Shown: positions 9,286-17,688, numbered from the stretch's first letter. The stretch is 64,000 nt of DNA from Candidatus Bathyarchaeota archaeon (GCA_029881805.1 JAOULW010000006.1:26497-90496); one strand, 5' to 3'. Notes: generated by a model from the sequence alone, not told the origin. A program made the numbers and translations.

Positions 9286-9371
9286 TGTAATTGGAAATCG
9301 AAACCTTGTCAAAACTAACAGTTTGGGTTGTCAAGCTCAGGAGAAGAAAAAAATCCTTCATACACGGTCAT

Positions 9372-11087
9372 CTAGTGGGTCTCTTCACGTAACCTCAATA
9401 GAATCCCGTTAATCGTTGTTTGGGCCTTTTCTTTTCTGCGCTGATAATCTGCTAGAAGCTTTCGGTATGCTTCCAAGGACAGATCTCCGCGGCTGTGACG
9501 GGCCTCTATGCTTTTGATGTTGGCTTCAACTTCGTTGATCTCGGTCTCTGCGATTTCAAGTTGTCGCATTAAATCTGCATAAAGACCACCGGCAGCACGC
9601 ATCTTCTCTCCGGATTCTGCCAAGCTTCTAGACAAGGAGCCAAGTCGTGTTTCCAGAGTTTTTCTCTGTACCTTATACCGACGCCTAGGGATTTTCCCCT
9701 TGCGCACTCTAGCCACAAGAGACTCTATTTCCAACACTATTTTCGTTTTCTGTTGGTATTCATCGACAAAGGATTTGACGTGTTCAGGGCGGAGACTTAC
9801 TGCTACAGTAGGCGCAGTTACTCGTGTTAGGGGAGCTTTAGGTCTTTTCCACACGATTGCAATTGCACATCCAACAATCGATAACGACCATGCCCACAAT
9901 GTTGGACGGAAAGACAGCCACAAACTGTTATATTCATACGTAAGCGCAACATTAAAGGTGTCAAAGGAGATTATTCCCTGTTTTTTTATTGTCACTAGTT
10001 CTTGGAAAACGTTTCTGGCTAAGATATAGTCATCGCCAATCAATCCATCTTCGAAACTTTGTATTTTTGCGCCTTCCGGTAAAACGAAAATCACCAATAC
10101 CTGATCAATGTAACAATTCAAATGTTGAAAAAAAGAAAAGTTGAGGGTAGATTCACCTTCATTTTTTTGGCTTGTGGAAACTTGGAGATTGTATCTAACA
10201 CTAAACAATGCGGATTCTCCGTTTTTCAGTGATAACTTTAATGCAATCCTGTAACGGTTTGTCTCTTCGTCTATTGGTGCGGGGTCAGCCATTTTTCTTC
10301 TAAACTGGTCTTGAGCTCTTGGGTTAGATGCATTAGGAGGTAACGTTATGTCAATAAAGTTTAACTCCAACTCCGCCCTGTTTGTTAGACGATATGTATC
10401 TGATCCTTCTATTTCACCAAACTCGTTTAGCCTGATCTCTCGCACCAGCTCCTCTAAATCGGCTACAAGTATTTTGTCATCTGCTACAGAGAAGGTTATT
10501 TGAGATGAATTATAAGTGAATGCTGGAAAGTTCACTTCTGAATAGTTGAAGGCATTGACCGTCCCCGTAACGTATGACGCATTTTCTGGCAAAACAATTG
10601 AAACGTTACAAACATCGGCTGGTTTCGTTAAGCTAGGAAATGCTGGAAAGTTTAGGAAGTAATAGGCTGTACCATTATGTATTAGAAGATTGTTTGAAAG
10701 TACAAACAAGACCGTAAATACTTGTGGAGATCCCTGTGGAAAGTTTACTTTAACGCCGTAAAAACCAACATGATTTTCCAATGGTACATCAAGATTTACT
10801 GGGAAAACATCTGATTCATTGTAGGCAATACAGCGAAGAACATGTGGACCGTACTCATAGGGAAAGCCTATCAGAAAGTCTTCAGGCGCTTGTCCAGTAA
10901 CACTTATCCTTAAGGTGTCGTTGATTTGAACATAGCCGTTGTACAGAACCTCAACAGTGTGATTTACATGTTCTATACTATAATCCGCAGCATCTGCTCC
11001 CTTAACATTCCTGATGCAGAAGGAAATTGAGAAAAAAATTGCCATAGTGATAATGAAGAGGGTGAATGTCAAAGTTGTTTTCTTCAC
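9372..11087 (-). CDS. Ribophorin-I-like (OST1-like) membrane glycoprotein with cytosolic coiled coil
   Basis: 571 residues. Order of parts: signal peptide (1-30), large external beta-rich region (about 35-390) with ten N-x-S/T sequons, one membrane helix (about 395-412, SLSIVGCAIAIVW), and a basic cytosolic coiled-coil tail (about 435-571). This is the order in eukaryotic ribophorin I, the OST1 subunit of oligosaccharyltransferase. From memory of the human protein I also see matching local blocks in the same order: an extended-strand region ending in a YYFLNFPAFPS-like segment, a YNL strand, IFVLPEGAK about 60 residues before the helix, FNVALTYEYN next to it, and a long helical tail. The assignment is inference. 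A GT4 glycosyltransferase lies upstream on the same strand. Confidence 0.6.
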   Translation of the reverse strand: MKKTTLTFTLFIITMAIFFSISFCIRNVKGADAADYSIEHVNHTVEVLYNGYVQINDTLRISVTGQAPEDFLIGFPYEYGPHVLRCIAYNESDVFPVNLDVPLENHVGFYGVKVNFPQGSPQVFTVLFVLSNNLLIHNGTAYYFLNFPAFPSLTKPADVCNVSIVLPENASYVTGTVNAFNYSEVNFPAFTYNSSQITFSVADDKILVADLEELVREIRLNEFGEIEGSDTYRLTNRAELELNFIDITLPPNASNPRAQDQFRRKMADPAPIDEETNRYRIALKLSLKNGESALFSVRYNLQVSTSQKNEGESTLNFSFFQHLNCYIDQVLVIFVLPEGAKIQSFEDGLIGDDYILARNVFQELVTIKKQGIISFDTFNVALTYEYNSLWLSFRPTLWAWSLSIVGCAIAIVWKRPKAPLTRVTAPTVAVSLRPEHVKSFVDEYQQKTKIVLEIESLVARVRKGKIPRRRYKVQRKTLETRLGSLSRSLAESGEKMRAAGGLYADLMRQLEIAETEINEVEANIKSIEARHSRGDLSLEAYRKLLADYQRRKEKAQTTINGILLRLREETH

Positions 11088-11230
11088 TTGGTTTTCCTCC
11101 GCTTAATTTACGGGCCTTTGAGCTTTTTAATTAATGATGAGCCCATTTATTTACTTTTAGAATTACGCTGCAGTGGTTACGTATATACTTACCCATACGC
11201 AGAAATAATTTCAAACGCAAGAGTGCTGCA

Positions 11231-11593
11231 TCACATTCCGCCGTGTTTAAAATAGTAGTTTCCTTCTTTCTTTGATCCGAAGCTTCTTACGCCTTTCTCT
11301 CTAAGCTGTTTCTTAAGTTTTTCAGCATATTGCTTTTCTATTTCGCCTCTTTTCTCCATGTAGTTAATTATCTCCTCTGCTTGTTCTATAGTATCGGATC
11401 GCCGAATAAAGTCTATTATGTCTGGCATGTAATTAACAAAATCCTCTGATGCTGCTCTTTCTCCGCTTTGCGTGTCTGTTCGCACAGAATCTACTGGAAC
11501 TGTGCTCTCGCCAGTCTCTAGCTCTTTGGCTAGGTTCGGAAACATCTTTTTTAATCTTTTTTTGTCGAACTCCATCTCCGAACCTTCAAACAT
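11231..11593 (-). CDS. DUF2095-like archaeal protein
   Basis: 120-residue charged, mostly helical protein with no signal peptide. The N-terminal block LKKMFPNLAKELE and a helical middle (DFIRRSDTIEQAEEIINYM, RGEIEKQY) fit the archaeal DUF2095 family as I remember it; no function is known for that family. The C-terminus, rich in Gly, Lys and Tyr (GNYYFKHGGM), could touch nucleic acid, but that is speculation. Met7 (MEFDKKRL) may be the true start. It lies on the same strand between the nucleotidyltransferase and the ribophorin-like gene, with a 143-base gap before the latter. Confidence 0.6.
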   Translation of the reverse strand: MFEGSEMEFDKKRLKKMFPNLAKELETGESTVPVDSVRTDTQSGERAASEDFVNYMPDIIDFIRRSDTIEQAEEIINYMEKRGEIEKQYAEKLKKQLREKGVRSFGSKKEGNYYFKHGGM

Positions 11594-11661
11594 GTCATTG
11601 ATTCTTTATGTTAATTATTAAGAGCCCAATATTTAAGCGTCTTTGGAAAGAAAAGGGAACA

Positions 11662-12279
11662 TCAAAAAGGAACAAAACGTTGTGACGCATTCCTTCTGAG
11701 CAACATTTCTAATTCTTTTATGTGAAGACCAGTTATTTCGTCTCCGTATATCTCGCATTTTTCCTTTCTGTTGGCTTCTTCTGGGCTGATCACTTTTATC
11801 TCTGCTTTCTCTTTAGCTGGACATTCTACAAGTATGTGAAAAGACCGCTTTTCCTTTCCCTTTTTAGTGACACTTACCCATTCAGCCTGAGCTATTTTGA
11901 CGCTGTTTTGTTTCAGAATATTTATAATGCTGCCGGGATCGTCATGCCGCACAACTATATCGATGTCGCTTTCACAGTCTATTGTTCCACGCCAGACACT
12001 TCCAATAAGAAGAGGGCTATATTCTTTTAGAATTTTCATCAACTTCAATGCGTCCTTGCGCATATAAATTAAACGCTCCTGTCTGGCTTTACCTTCTTTT
12101 TCCTCAGCCATTTTGTCAAGTTCTAATGCAACTTCAAGGTTGGTGGGAAGAAAATTGACCCCAAAAGTTTTAGCGGCTTTTAGTTTCGCTTGTTTATACT
12201 CCTTTTCAATACCAGAATAAAGTAGGTTCGCAGCTTCACATGCCACCTTTTTTCTTGCATTCTTAAAACCATTTTTCAA
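11662..12279 (-). CDS. Nucleotidyltransferase-fold protein
   Basis: 205 residues. An N-terminal helical region (about 1-80) precedes a minimal polymerase-beta-type nucleotidyltransferase core with LIGSVWRGT followed by SDIDIVV, the G-S...D-x-D metal-binding motif. A third acidic residue is plausible in FHILVECPA or in the following AEIKVI strand. The acceptor is unknown: RNA, protein or small molecule. It follows the GT4 gene by 29 bases and is probably co-transcribed with it, which could mean a nucleotide-sugar or protein-modifying role; that is inference from context only. Confidence 0.75.
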   Translation of the reverse strand: MKNGFKNARKKVACEAANLLYSGIEKEYKQAKLKAAKTFGVNFLPTNLEVALELDKMAEEKEGKARQERLIYMRKDALKLMKILKEYSPLLIGSVWRGTIDCESDIDIVVRHDDPGSIINILKQNSVKIAQAEWVSVTKKGKEKRSFHILVECPAKEKAEIKVISPEEANRKEKCEIYGDEITGLHIKELEMLLRRNASQRFVPF

Positions 12280-12308
12280 AGTTTCACCAGAAAAGGCTTG
12301 AATTAGAC

Positions 12309-13559
12309 TTAACGCTTGATTATTTGCTCATATAGTTCTCCAGTTTTTTCAGCTATTTTATCCCATGTGAACTCTTCCAACACCCTGCGTCTACCATTTT
12401 TTCCAAGCCATTGTCGTTTTTCGGGACTTTCTAAAGCGCTCGTTATGCCCCAAGCTATGTCTGATGGATTGTTCGGGTCTATATGAAAACCGCACTGTTC
12501 TTCGCCACAGCAAATAACTATTTCTCGCATTCCGCTAACGCCTGCTGCCCCAACAACAACTGGACGTTCCATACTCATTGCCTCGAGGACAACAATCCCA
12601 AAAGGTTCATATAGGCTTGGGAAAGCTGCGACATCGCATGCAGCATAATGAAGAATACGCTCCTCTTCAGGGATAAATTCACAGCGGAATTTTACAAAAT
12701 CAGTCAATCTCGTGGTTTTGACTAGATTAACCAGATACTCCTGCAAATCGCCTAAACCAACTATGATTAATTTTGCCTTAGGAATTTTTTGCAAGATGTG
12801 AGGCATTGACATTATTAGTTTGTCAACACCCTTAACACCGACTAGTCTTCCAAGAAAAAGAATCATAAGCTCATCATCTTTCAAACCATAGAAATCTCTC
12901 ACTTTCTTAATTTGCTCAGGGTTCACTTCCGCTGGATTGTATTTCTGTGGGTCAACACCATTATAGCTAACTTGAATTTTTTCTTTTGGGAAGCCGAGTT
13001 TTGTCAGCTCATCTTTCATGGCGTACGAAACAGTTACAATAAGGTCCGCTGCTCTTGCACCATGAAGCTCAATGTTGCTGACGACTGACGAGCCGTTTCC
13101 AAGAGTTCTTCCTTTCTCTGTTGAGTGGACGTGAAACGCGAATGGCAATCCAGCCTCTTTTTTAATGGTTATGCCACCTATGGCTGAAAGCCAATCGTGG
13201 GCGACTACGATATCGTATTTGAAATTTTCTTTTCTAATGAGTTCGTTGACGAGTTTGGAAGCACTCAGATAATTATAGACAAGGATCTTTGAGAACAAAT
13301 GAATGCCTCTGCCCCATTTTTTAATGTCTTCTGCAAGCACATCAGGAAGCGAATCAGAAACATCAATGTGCAGCGGGCGGTGGATTTCTATGCCTCTCCA
13401 AATTTCCCGTGTGGGAAGATTTCCTGCATCGTCATTCATTGTAAAAACTGTGACGTCATTATCCGTTATGACAAACTTACGTGTAATTTCAGCCGCGTAA
13501 GTTCCCAAACCACCGACAATTTTCGGCGGATATTCGTAGACAAGCACGGCCATTTTCAT
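12309..13559 (-). CDS. GT4-family glycosyltransferase
   Basis: Retaining GT-B glycosyltransferase of 416 residues, close in style to archaeal glycogen-synthase-like and other GT4 enzymes. The N-terminal domain starts VYEYPPKIVGGLGTY, the glycine loop that contacts the nucleotide sugar. The C-terminal domain has FLGRLVGVKGVDKLI and the donor-binding E-x7-E motif in EPFGIVVLEAMSMERP. It is cytosolic with no membrane segment. It is the first gene of a minus-strand run that also holds a nucleotidyltransferase and, further on, the ribophorin-like protein, so a part in glycan assembly is reasonable but unproven. Storage-polysaccharide synthesis is the main alternative. Confidence 0.87.
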   Translation of the reverse strand: MKMAVLVYEYPPKIVGGLGTYAAEITRKFVITDNDVTVFTMNDDAGNLPTREIWRGIEIHRPLHIDVSDSLPDVLAEDIKKWGRGIHLFSKILVYNYLSASKLVNELIRKENFKYDIVVAHDWLSAIGGITIKKEAGLPFAFHVHSTEKGRTLGNGSSVVSNIELHGARAADLIVTVSYAMKDELTKLGFPKEKIQVSYNGVDPQKYNPAEVNPEQIKKVRDFYGLKDDELMILFLGRLVGVKGVDKLIMSMPHILQKIPKAKLIIVGLGDLQEYLVNLVKTTRLTDFVKFRCEFIPEEERILHYAACDVAAFPSLYEPFGIVVLEAMSMERPVVVGAAGVSGMREIVICCGEEQCGFHIDPNNPSDIAWGITSALESPEKRQWLGKNGRRRVLEEFTWDKIAEKTGELYEQIIKR

Positions 13560-13704
13560 ATCTTTCCCGTCTTCCTTTAATCTAATTGTGGGTTACTGCT
13601 TAATGAAGTATTACTTATTTACGTTTCTCAGACTCGTATATTTACTTCATATTTGACACACAATTTCAATGCATAATTTATGTAGCAAACGCGAATCGGA
13701 GGGA

Positions 13705-14337
13705 TTACGTTTTCGCTATGAGTATCCAGCGACTTTGAAGAGCCCCTTCAACTTCCTTTTCATGTAACCTTAAACTGACAATTTTGAAACGTTTGAATAA
13801 TTGCTCTATCTCTTCTTTGTCGCTGAAATGATGCAAAACTCCCTTTTCTGCACCTTCTTCCCTGACGAAGGTGCCCCCTTCAACTTCCGCGCCAATCGCA
13901 TAACTATAGGTTCTGTTTGACAGAAAGTTGACTAGTATCAACCCTTCTTTCCTAAGTATTCTATGGACTTCAGAAACTGTTCCTTGAATCCCTGAGAGTC
14001 CTTGATGATAAATCGTTTGGAAGCACACCACCGCATCAAAGCAAAAGTCAACATAGGGTAGAAAGTGCATATCACACTTCACCATGTGCCCCGCTAATCT
14101 TTGCTTTTCAAGTCTGTCTTTGGTTAGTTTTAAGCCTGTTTTAGAGATGTCTATTCCGTGAGTTTCAAATCCTTGTCTCGCCATGTAGATTTGATGTCTT
14201 CCTCCGCCGCATCCTAAATCTAGGATTCGCATCTCCTTACTCTTCTTTCTTAGCAGGGCAGCGAAATTGACAACGGCATCATCGGGTTCTTCTATGCTGT
14301 ACCCTCTTTTACACAATATTTGGTTCCATTCTACCAT
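13705..14337 (-). CDS. Class I SAM-dependent methyltransferase
   Basis: Rossmann-fold methyltransferase. SAM-binding motif I is ILDLGCGGGRHQIYMA, followed by the acidic residue of motif II in THGIDISKTG, and motif IV-like FDAVVCFQTIYH. It looks like a small-molecule methyltransferase of the UbiE/Methyltransf_11 type; the substrate cannot be told. I chose Met9 of the longest frame (ATG 14337), whose N-terminus MVEWNQILCKRGYS is typical. It is divergent from the winged-helix gene at 14534. Confidence 0.85.
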   Translation of the reverse strand: MVEWNQILCKRGYSIEEPDDAVVNFAALLRKKSKEMRILDLGCGGGRHQIYMARQGFETHGIDISKTGLKLTKDRLEKQRLAGHMVKCDMHFLPYVDFCFDAVVCFQTIYHQGLSGIQGTVSEVHRILRKEGLILVNFLSNRTYSYAIGAEVEGGTFVREEGAEKGVLHHFSDKEEIEQLFKRFKIVSLRLHEKEVEGALQSRWILIAKT

Positions 14338-14533
14338 TATTGCTCCCTTTGCCAATATCACCAGTTATCATTAGCATCTCTTAAAACGTTAGCTATGCGA
14401 CCACAAAACCAGAGAGTCTGGTGCCTTTAGAAGTGCGGTGAACCTCAGCTTTAACTTTAGCTTTGTCTTGGCAAGGGAAAACCTGAAAAACCTATTAATA
14501 ACATATGTGATAAATTATAAATGGTGTAATAGG

Positions 14534-15097
14534 ATGACTGTATCACCTGTCAAGAGATTAATTCTAGAAACTATGTGGACGGTCGAAAAACCTGCCAAGG
14601 CTACAGAAATAGCGAAAGAGACTGGAGTGAATTTTCCCTCAGTCATGATGCACATAATTGGGCTTACTCGTATGGGATATGTAGAGTCGCAAGAGAAAGG
14701 ATATTATGTCATAACGGAGAATGGAAGAAAGGCTCTTGGCTTTCCTGAAATCAACGGAGAAAAGGCAAACGAAATTTTGGCGTATCTTCCATTAGAAAAA
14801 TCGTTTCACTTTTATGCAGACGTTGGAAAGCCTTTAAACGTTCTCGCAGCGAGCCTGCAAGACTTTTGTCACAAAATCTCAAAGGTTGATGTAGGCGCGG
14901 TGGAATTTCATGTTTACCGCGGAGATTTTGAAGCATGGTTCATGGAGTTAGGCGACATTGAGCTTGCGAGGAAAACATTACTTATCAAGGAACATAAGAT
15001 ATCTGGAGATAAGCTGCGGAGTAGACTTTATGAAATCGTAAAAAACCGGTATGAAGAGTTAGTAAAAATAAGGGAGCAAGCAGTTGTACCAGAGTGA
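14534..15097 (+). CDS. Winged-helix protein with DUF5752-like C-terminal domain
   Basis: 187 residues from the ATG at 14534. Residues about 1-75 form a winged helix-turn-helix (PAKATEIAKETGVNFPSV as recognition unit, KGYYVITENGRKAL as wing). The rest, from EKSFHFYADVGKPLNVLAAS through FHVYRGDFEAWFMELGD to a helical end, resembles the archaeal DUF5752 domain, an unstudied module I recall from memory. It is probably a transcription regulator with a ligand- or partner-sensing domain. An in-frame TTG at 14438 would add 32 poorly conserved residues and run through a TATA-like tract near 14490-14500, so I rejected it. Confidence 0.75.
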   Translation: MTVSPVKRLILETMWTVEKPAKATEIAKETGVNFPSVMMHIIGLTRMGYVESQEKGYYVITENGRKALGFPEINGEKANEILAYLPLEKSFHFYADVGKPLNVLAASLQDFCHKISKVDVGAVEFHVYRGDFEAWFMELGDIELARKTLLIKEHKISGDKLRSRLYEIVKNRYEELVKIREQAVVPE

Positions 15098-15109
15098 TTC
15101 CATTAAGCT

Positions 15110-16231
15110 CTAGCCGGATTTAAAGCGCTTCTTAAGCTTTTTCAGAATTTGCCGTAGAGTCGTGTACTCCATCTCTTCGGGACCCAGACGAGCTGGTTCA
15201 AATTCCCCCATACGTCTGAGCATGGAGGCATTTTCCAAGGCTTCATGTCTAGCCAAGTCAAATGCTGGATCATCAAAAAGGTCAGCTATCATCGGTTTTC
15301 CATCATCATCACTGGCAATTTTGCCACTCGCAATTTGAAAACCTAGAGCAACAATTCTAGGTGGACCGTCGAAAACAGTGCATTTCGCGTCTTTTAGTCC
15401 AACAGGCATTATTGGACCCCAATGGCTCCCACGCATCCATCCCTCAACAAGGTAGCTATGCATGAAAGGCACGAGAATTTCTCCCAAGGCTGGTAGTCCA
15501 TGCTGTGCTCGCACGACCATTACTGGATCGTCTTTTCCGATGTATTTGCCAGCAATTTTGGAGAGTCTAGTAATGCTGCCGGTAGCGCATATTAAGTCGT
15601 CTCTGGCTCGCCAGACGCGAGAAATCATGTATCTCTGAACAGTACCGATTAAGGCAAGTAGCTCATACATCTCTTCAGGACACTTAAGCACGATGCTCCT
15701 GTTTTCCACGGTGTCTAGAACCTCGAATTTGAAGCCGCCAGTCATGTTCGGGTCTATTACAAGCCCTGCTGTGCTCATTGGGTCCGCGAAAATGCGGAAT
15801 AGAGGGAAGTTGAAGGCGCCGGCTGAAGTTTTGTCTGCTGCTAAGGCAACAATAGGGTCAGATCCTCTTTCTTCTATTTCCATTTCTGCAACGCCTGGGC
15901 CCATTCCTCGGATGTTTCCGCTGAAAGCAGTTTTCAAAAGGTCCTGTCCAGCACCATAAAGTTTCAGTTCCAAGGCCTTGTTTGAAGCTTCTTTAAAGGT
16001 GTCCCATGCAAGTTTGTGGATTTCTGAATTTGATTCACCCCTCTCATGAATCATGAGCAGTTGAAGATCGTCTCCAACGTTGAAGACTTGATAGCTGTTT
16101 ATTAGTCCTTCTTCCGTTGCTTTTTTCAGATTTTTCTGAGCAACGTTAGATAGAGGTTTTGGCGCAACGTAATGACCAGCCAAGGAGCCTACATCACATT
16201 TGATTAGGGAGATTGTGGTCTTTTTAGGCAT
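15110..16231 (-). CDS. fbp: Fructose-1,6-bisphosphate aldolase/phosphatase (bifunctional, type V)
   Basis: Gluconeogenic enzyme that condenses triose phosphates and dephosphorylates the product to fructose 6-phosphate in one active site. Family marks: N-terminal KTTISLIKCDVGSLAGHYV, metal-rich center, RAQHGLPALGEILVPF, LVEGWMRGSHWGPIMP, GLKDAKCTVFDGPPR and the C-terminal EYTTLRQ. Length about 373 is normal. I chose the third in-frame start (ATG 16231), which gives the standard MPKKTTIS beginning. A TATA-like TTTTTAAAAG near 16276-16285 fits a promoter for this strand. Divergent from the regulator at 16358, which could control it. Confidence 0.95.
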   Translation of the reverse strand: MPKKTTISLIKCDVGSLAGHYVAPKPLSNVAQKNLKKATEEGLINSYQVFNVGDDLQLLMIHERGESNSEIHKLAWDTFKEASNKALELKLYGAGQDLLKTAFSGNIRGMGPGVAEMEIEERGSDPIVALAADKTSAGAFNFPLFRIFADPMSTAGLVIDPNMTGGFKFEVLDTVENRSIVLKCPEEMYELLALIGTVQRYMISRVWRARDDLICATGSITRLSKIAGKYIGKDDPVMVVRAQHGLPALGEILVPFMHSYLVEGWMRGSHWGPIMPVGLKDAKCTVFDGPPRIVALGFQIASGKIASDDDGKPMIADLFDDPAFDLARHEALENASMLRRMGEFEPARLGPEEMEYTTLRQILKKLKKRFKSG

Positions 16232-16357
16232 AAACATCACATCAAACCGAGCTCCAGCCTAGAGTTAGATCGTAGCTTTTTAAAAGATTTCCGAAAGAAA
16301 CCTAAAAAAGAATCATAAAATAATAAGGGCTCTATAGTTGAGTGTGAGGAAACTCTT

Positions 16358-16861
16358 ATGGGCGAACAAAGAACCTTATCCGTGAAAATACCTGAAGGGA
16401 TTTACAATGAATTGGCTTTACGTGTTCCAGAAGGGGAAAGAAGTAGCTTTGTCCGAGACGCTATAATGGAAAAACTTCAGAAAACACCGAAACCTAACAA
16501 AATATTGAAGTTGGAAGAGCGAGTCAGCAAAATGGAAAAAGAGTTTTCGGAAATAAAGAAATATCTTGCAGACTTGGAGTTGCTCACTTATGAACGTGGA
16601 AAGATGAACCCTCATGCTTTCTGCATGGATGAAACAGACCATAAAATAGTAGATTACCTCATTCACTACAAAGGTGCAACCACACCAGAACTGGCAGAAT
16701 ACCTAAAAACAAACCGATGGCTAGTTTTGAACAGACTTAGAAGACTGCAGAAAAATTCGAGAAAGCAGCTTGGAAAATCCGTGATTGACTATTACCCCGG
16801 AGAGAAATCCGGAAAAAAAAAGGCTTGGTGGATAAACGAAGAAATAACTGAAACACAATGA
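16358..16861 (+). CDS. Ribbon-helix-helix / coiled-coil / winged-helix regulator
   Basis: 167 residues in three parts: an N-terminal ribbon-helix-helix (about 1-45, LSVKIPEGIYNELALRV then SSFVRDAIMEKLQ), a coiled coil (about 50-80, LKLEERVSKMEKEFSEIKKY), and a C-terminal winged helix (about 90-160, HKIVDYLIHYKGATTPELAE, LVLNRLRRLQ). Two DNA-binding modules joined by a coiled coil suggest a dimeric regulator able to bridge sites. It lies divergently opposite the FBP aldolase/phosphatase, about 125 bases between starts, so that gene and itself are likely targets (inference). Confidence 0.8.
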   Translation: MGEQRTLSVKIPEGIYNELALRVPEGERSSFVRDAIMEKLQKTPKPNKILKLEERVSKMEKEFSEIKKYLADLELLTYERGKMNPHAFCMDETDHKIVDYLIHYKGATTPELAEYLKTNRWLVLNRLRRLQKNSRKQLGKSVIDYYPGEKSGKKKAWWINEEITETQ

Positions 16862-17014
16862 AGAAAAGCCTACTCGGCGGAGACCAACCCCTTGGACATA
16901 TTTTGAACCTTGCCCAAGTTTGACGTAGTGGAGTAACAATTAATTTTAGGAGGAAGAGGTCAACTCATATCTGTCTGAAGAAGGGCCCGTAGCCCAGTAT
17001 GGATTAAGGCGCCG

Positions 17015-17036
17015 AATCAAAGAAGCTGATGCGCAA
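17015..17036 (+). other. tRNA intron at non-canonical position 29/30
   Basis: Predicted 22-nt archaeal tRNA intron in the 5' half of the anticodon stem. The flanking GCGC (17010-17013) and GCGC (17031-17034) form the four-base-pair central helix; the 3-base bulges are CGA and AAG, cut after the second base of each. The inner hairpin is ATCA with TGAT. Confidence 0.75.
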
Positions 17037-17044
17037 GCCTCCGG

Positions 17045-17062
17045 ACACCTAGAATGGAGGAA
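17045..17062 (+). other. tRNA intron at canonical position 37/38
   Basis: Predicted 18-nt intron. CTCC (17039-17042) can pair with GGAG (17056-17059), with the bulge GGA on the 5' side. The 3' bulge is four rather than three bases if C31 pairs with G39, so this is a relaxed bulge-helix-bulge. Removal leaves loop CTCCGGA. Confidence 0.65.
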
Positions 17063-17079
17063 AGCCGGAGAACCTGGGT

Positions 17080-17688
17080 TCAAATCCCAGCGGGCCCGCC
17101 ACCTTGTGAATCACTTGAGAGCTTGCTCAAAATATCTTTTCCAATCTTTTCCTCGTCTATTTTTAGAGTTTCAGGCTCTTCTATTTTCAATATTGCTTTC
17201 AATGCTTCAGTGTCAAGTTCGCTGACAACCCTCAATATTTCTTTCTTAGCTAATTCACCATGTTTCTGAAGCGCTTCCTCGTTTCTATACAAGGCCTCTG
17301 CTAGCGGACATGTTTTTTCTATTTTCAAATACCATTCAATTTTCTCAGATTTCACATTTATGTCAAATGTTATCGGTCCCGCTACGCAAGTTTCTGGCTT
17401 TACTGGGTGAACCAGACATTTGCTTGTCTTCCTGTCATAAAATATACAGTACCCTTCTGCGTCCTCTTTCGGAAATGTGTAGGATGTTTGAATAAAGGGG
17501 TCTTCAATGCAAATTTCATGGTCTTTCAAATGTGCTTCTAGGATTTTTCTACGTTGGTCAGTTAAGGGAGGTCTTGCGCCTTTGCAACAACTAGTTTTAC
17601 ACTTACTACAGACAATGAAGAAGTTGTTTTGCCGTTTTTTTGATGTGTGCATAGAAGGTACTTCGTCGCTCTTAGAAGTAGGGCTCAT
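17080..17688 (-). CDS. Cys-rich YkgJ-like putative metal-binding protein
   Basis: About 202 residues. A cysteine cluster near the N-terminus (IVCSKCKTSCCKGARPPLT) and later cysteines in EGYCIFYDRKTSKCLVHPVKPETCVAGPI (in three short pieces) match the CxxxCC style of YkgJ/UPF0153 proteins, thought to bind zinc or an Fe-S cluster. The C-terminal third is helical. The last seven codons and stop overlap the 3' end of the tRNA-Arg gene on the opposite strand by about 22 bases, which is unusual. The start is uncertain: ATG 17688 overlaps the upstream ligase gene by 17 bases, ATG 17652 does not. It follows the GCS2-type ligase and probably shares its transcript. Confidence 0.75.
   Translation of the reverse strand: MSPTSKSDEVPSMHTSKKRQNNFFIVCSKCKTSCCKGARPPLTDQRRKILEAHLKDHEICIEDPFIQTSYTFPKEDAEGYCIFYDRKTSKCLVHPVKPETCVAGPITFDINVKSEKIEWYLKIEKTCPLAEALYRNEEALQKHGELAKKEILRVVSELDTEALKAILKIEEPETLKIDEEKIGKDILSKLSSDSQGGGPAGI

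Larger units (their letters stand above)
16983..17098 (+). tRNA. tRNA-Arg(CCG) with two introns
   Basis: Acceptor GGGCCCG (16983-16989) pairs with CGGGCCC (17091-17097); the T-arm is CTGGGTTCAAATCCCAG and the discriminator base is G. The anticodon stem is interrupted. A first intron at 17015-17036 (22 nt) fits a strict bulge-helix-bulge: GCGC pairs with GCGC, bulges CGA and AAG, inner stem ATCA/TGAT. A second at 17045-17062 (18 nt) sits at the canonical 37/38 site with a looser CTCC/GGAG helix. Splicing both gives stem CCGGC/GCCGG and loop CTCCGGA, anticodon CCG, 76 nt, the same size and loop ending as the intronless tRNA-Arg at 27438. CCA follows in the DNA (17099-17101). Confidence 0.85.

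Noticed and set aside
16983..17098. tRNA-Pro or a pseudo-tRNA for the GGGCCCG gene
   Set aside because: After removing two introns the loop gives CCG with a perfect stem, and the acceptor and T-arm equal those of tRNA-Arg(GCG).
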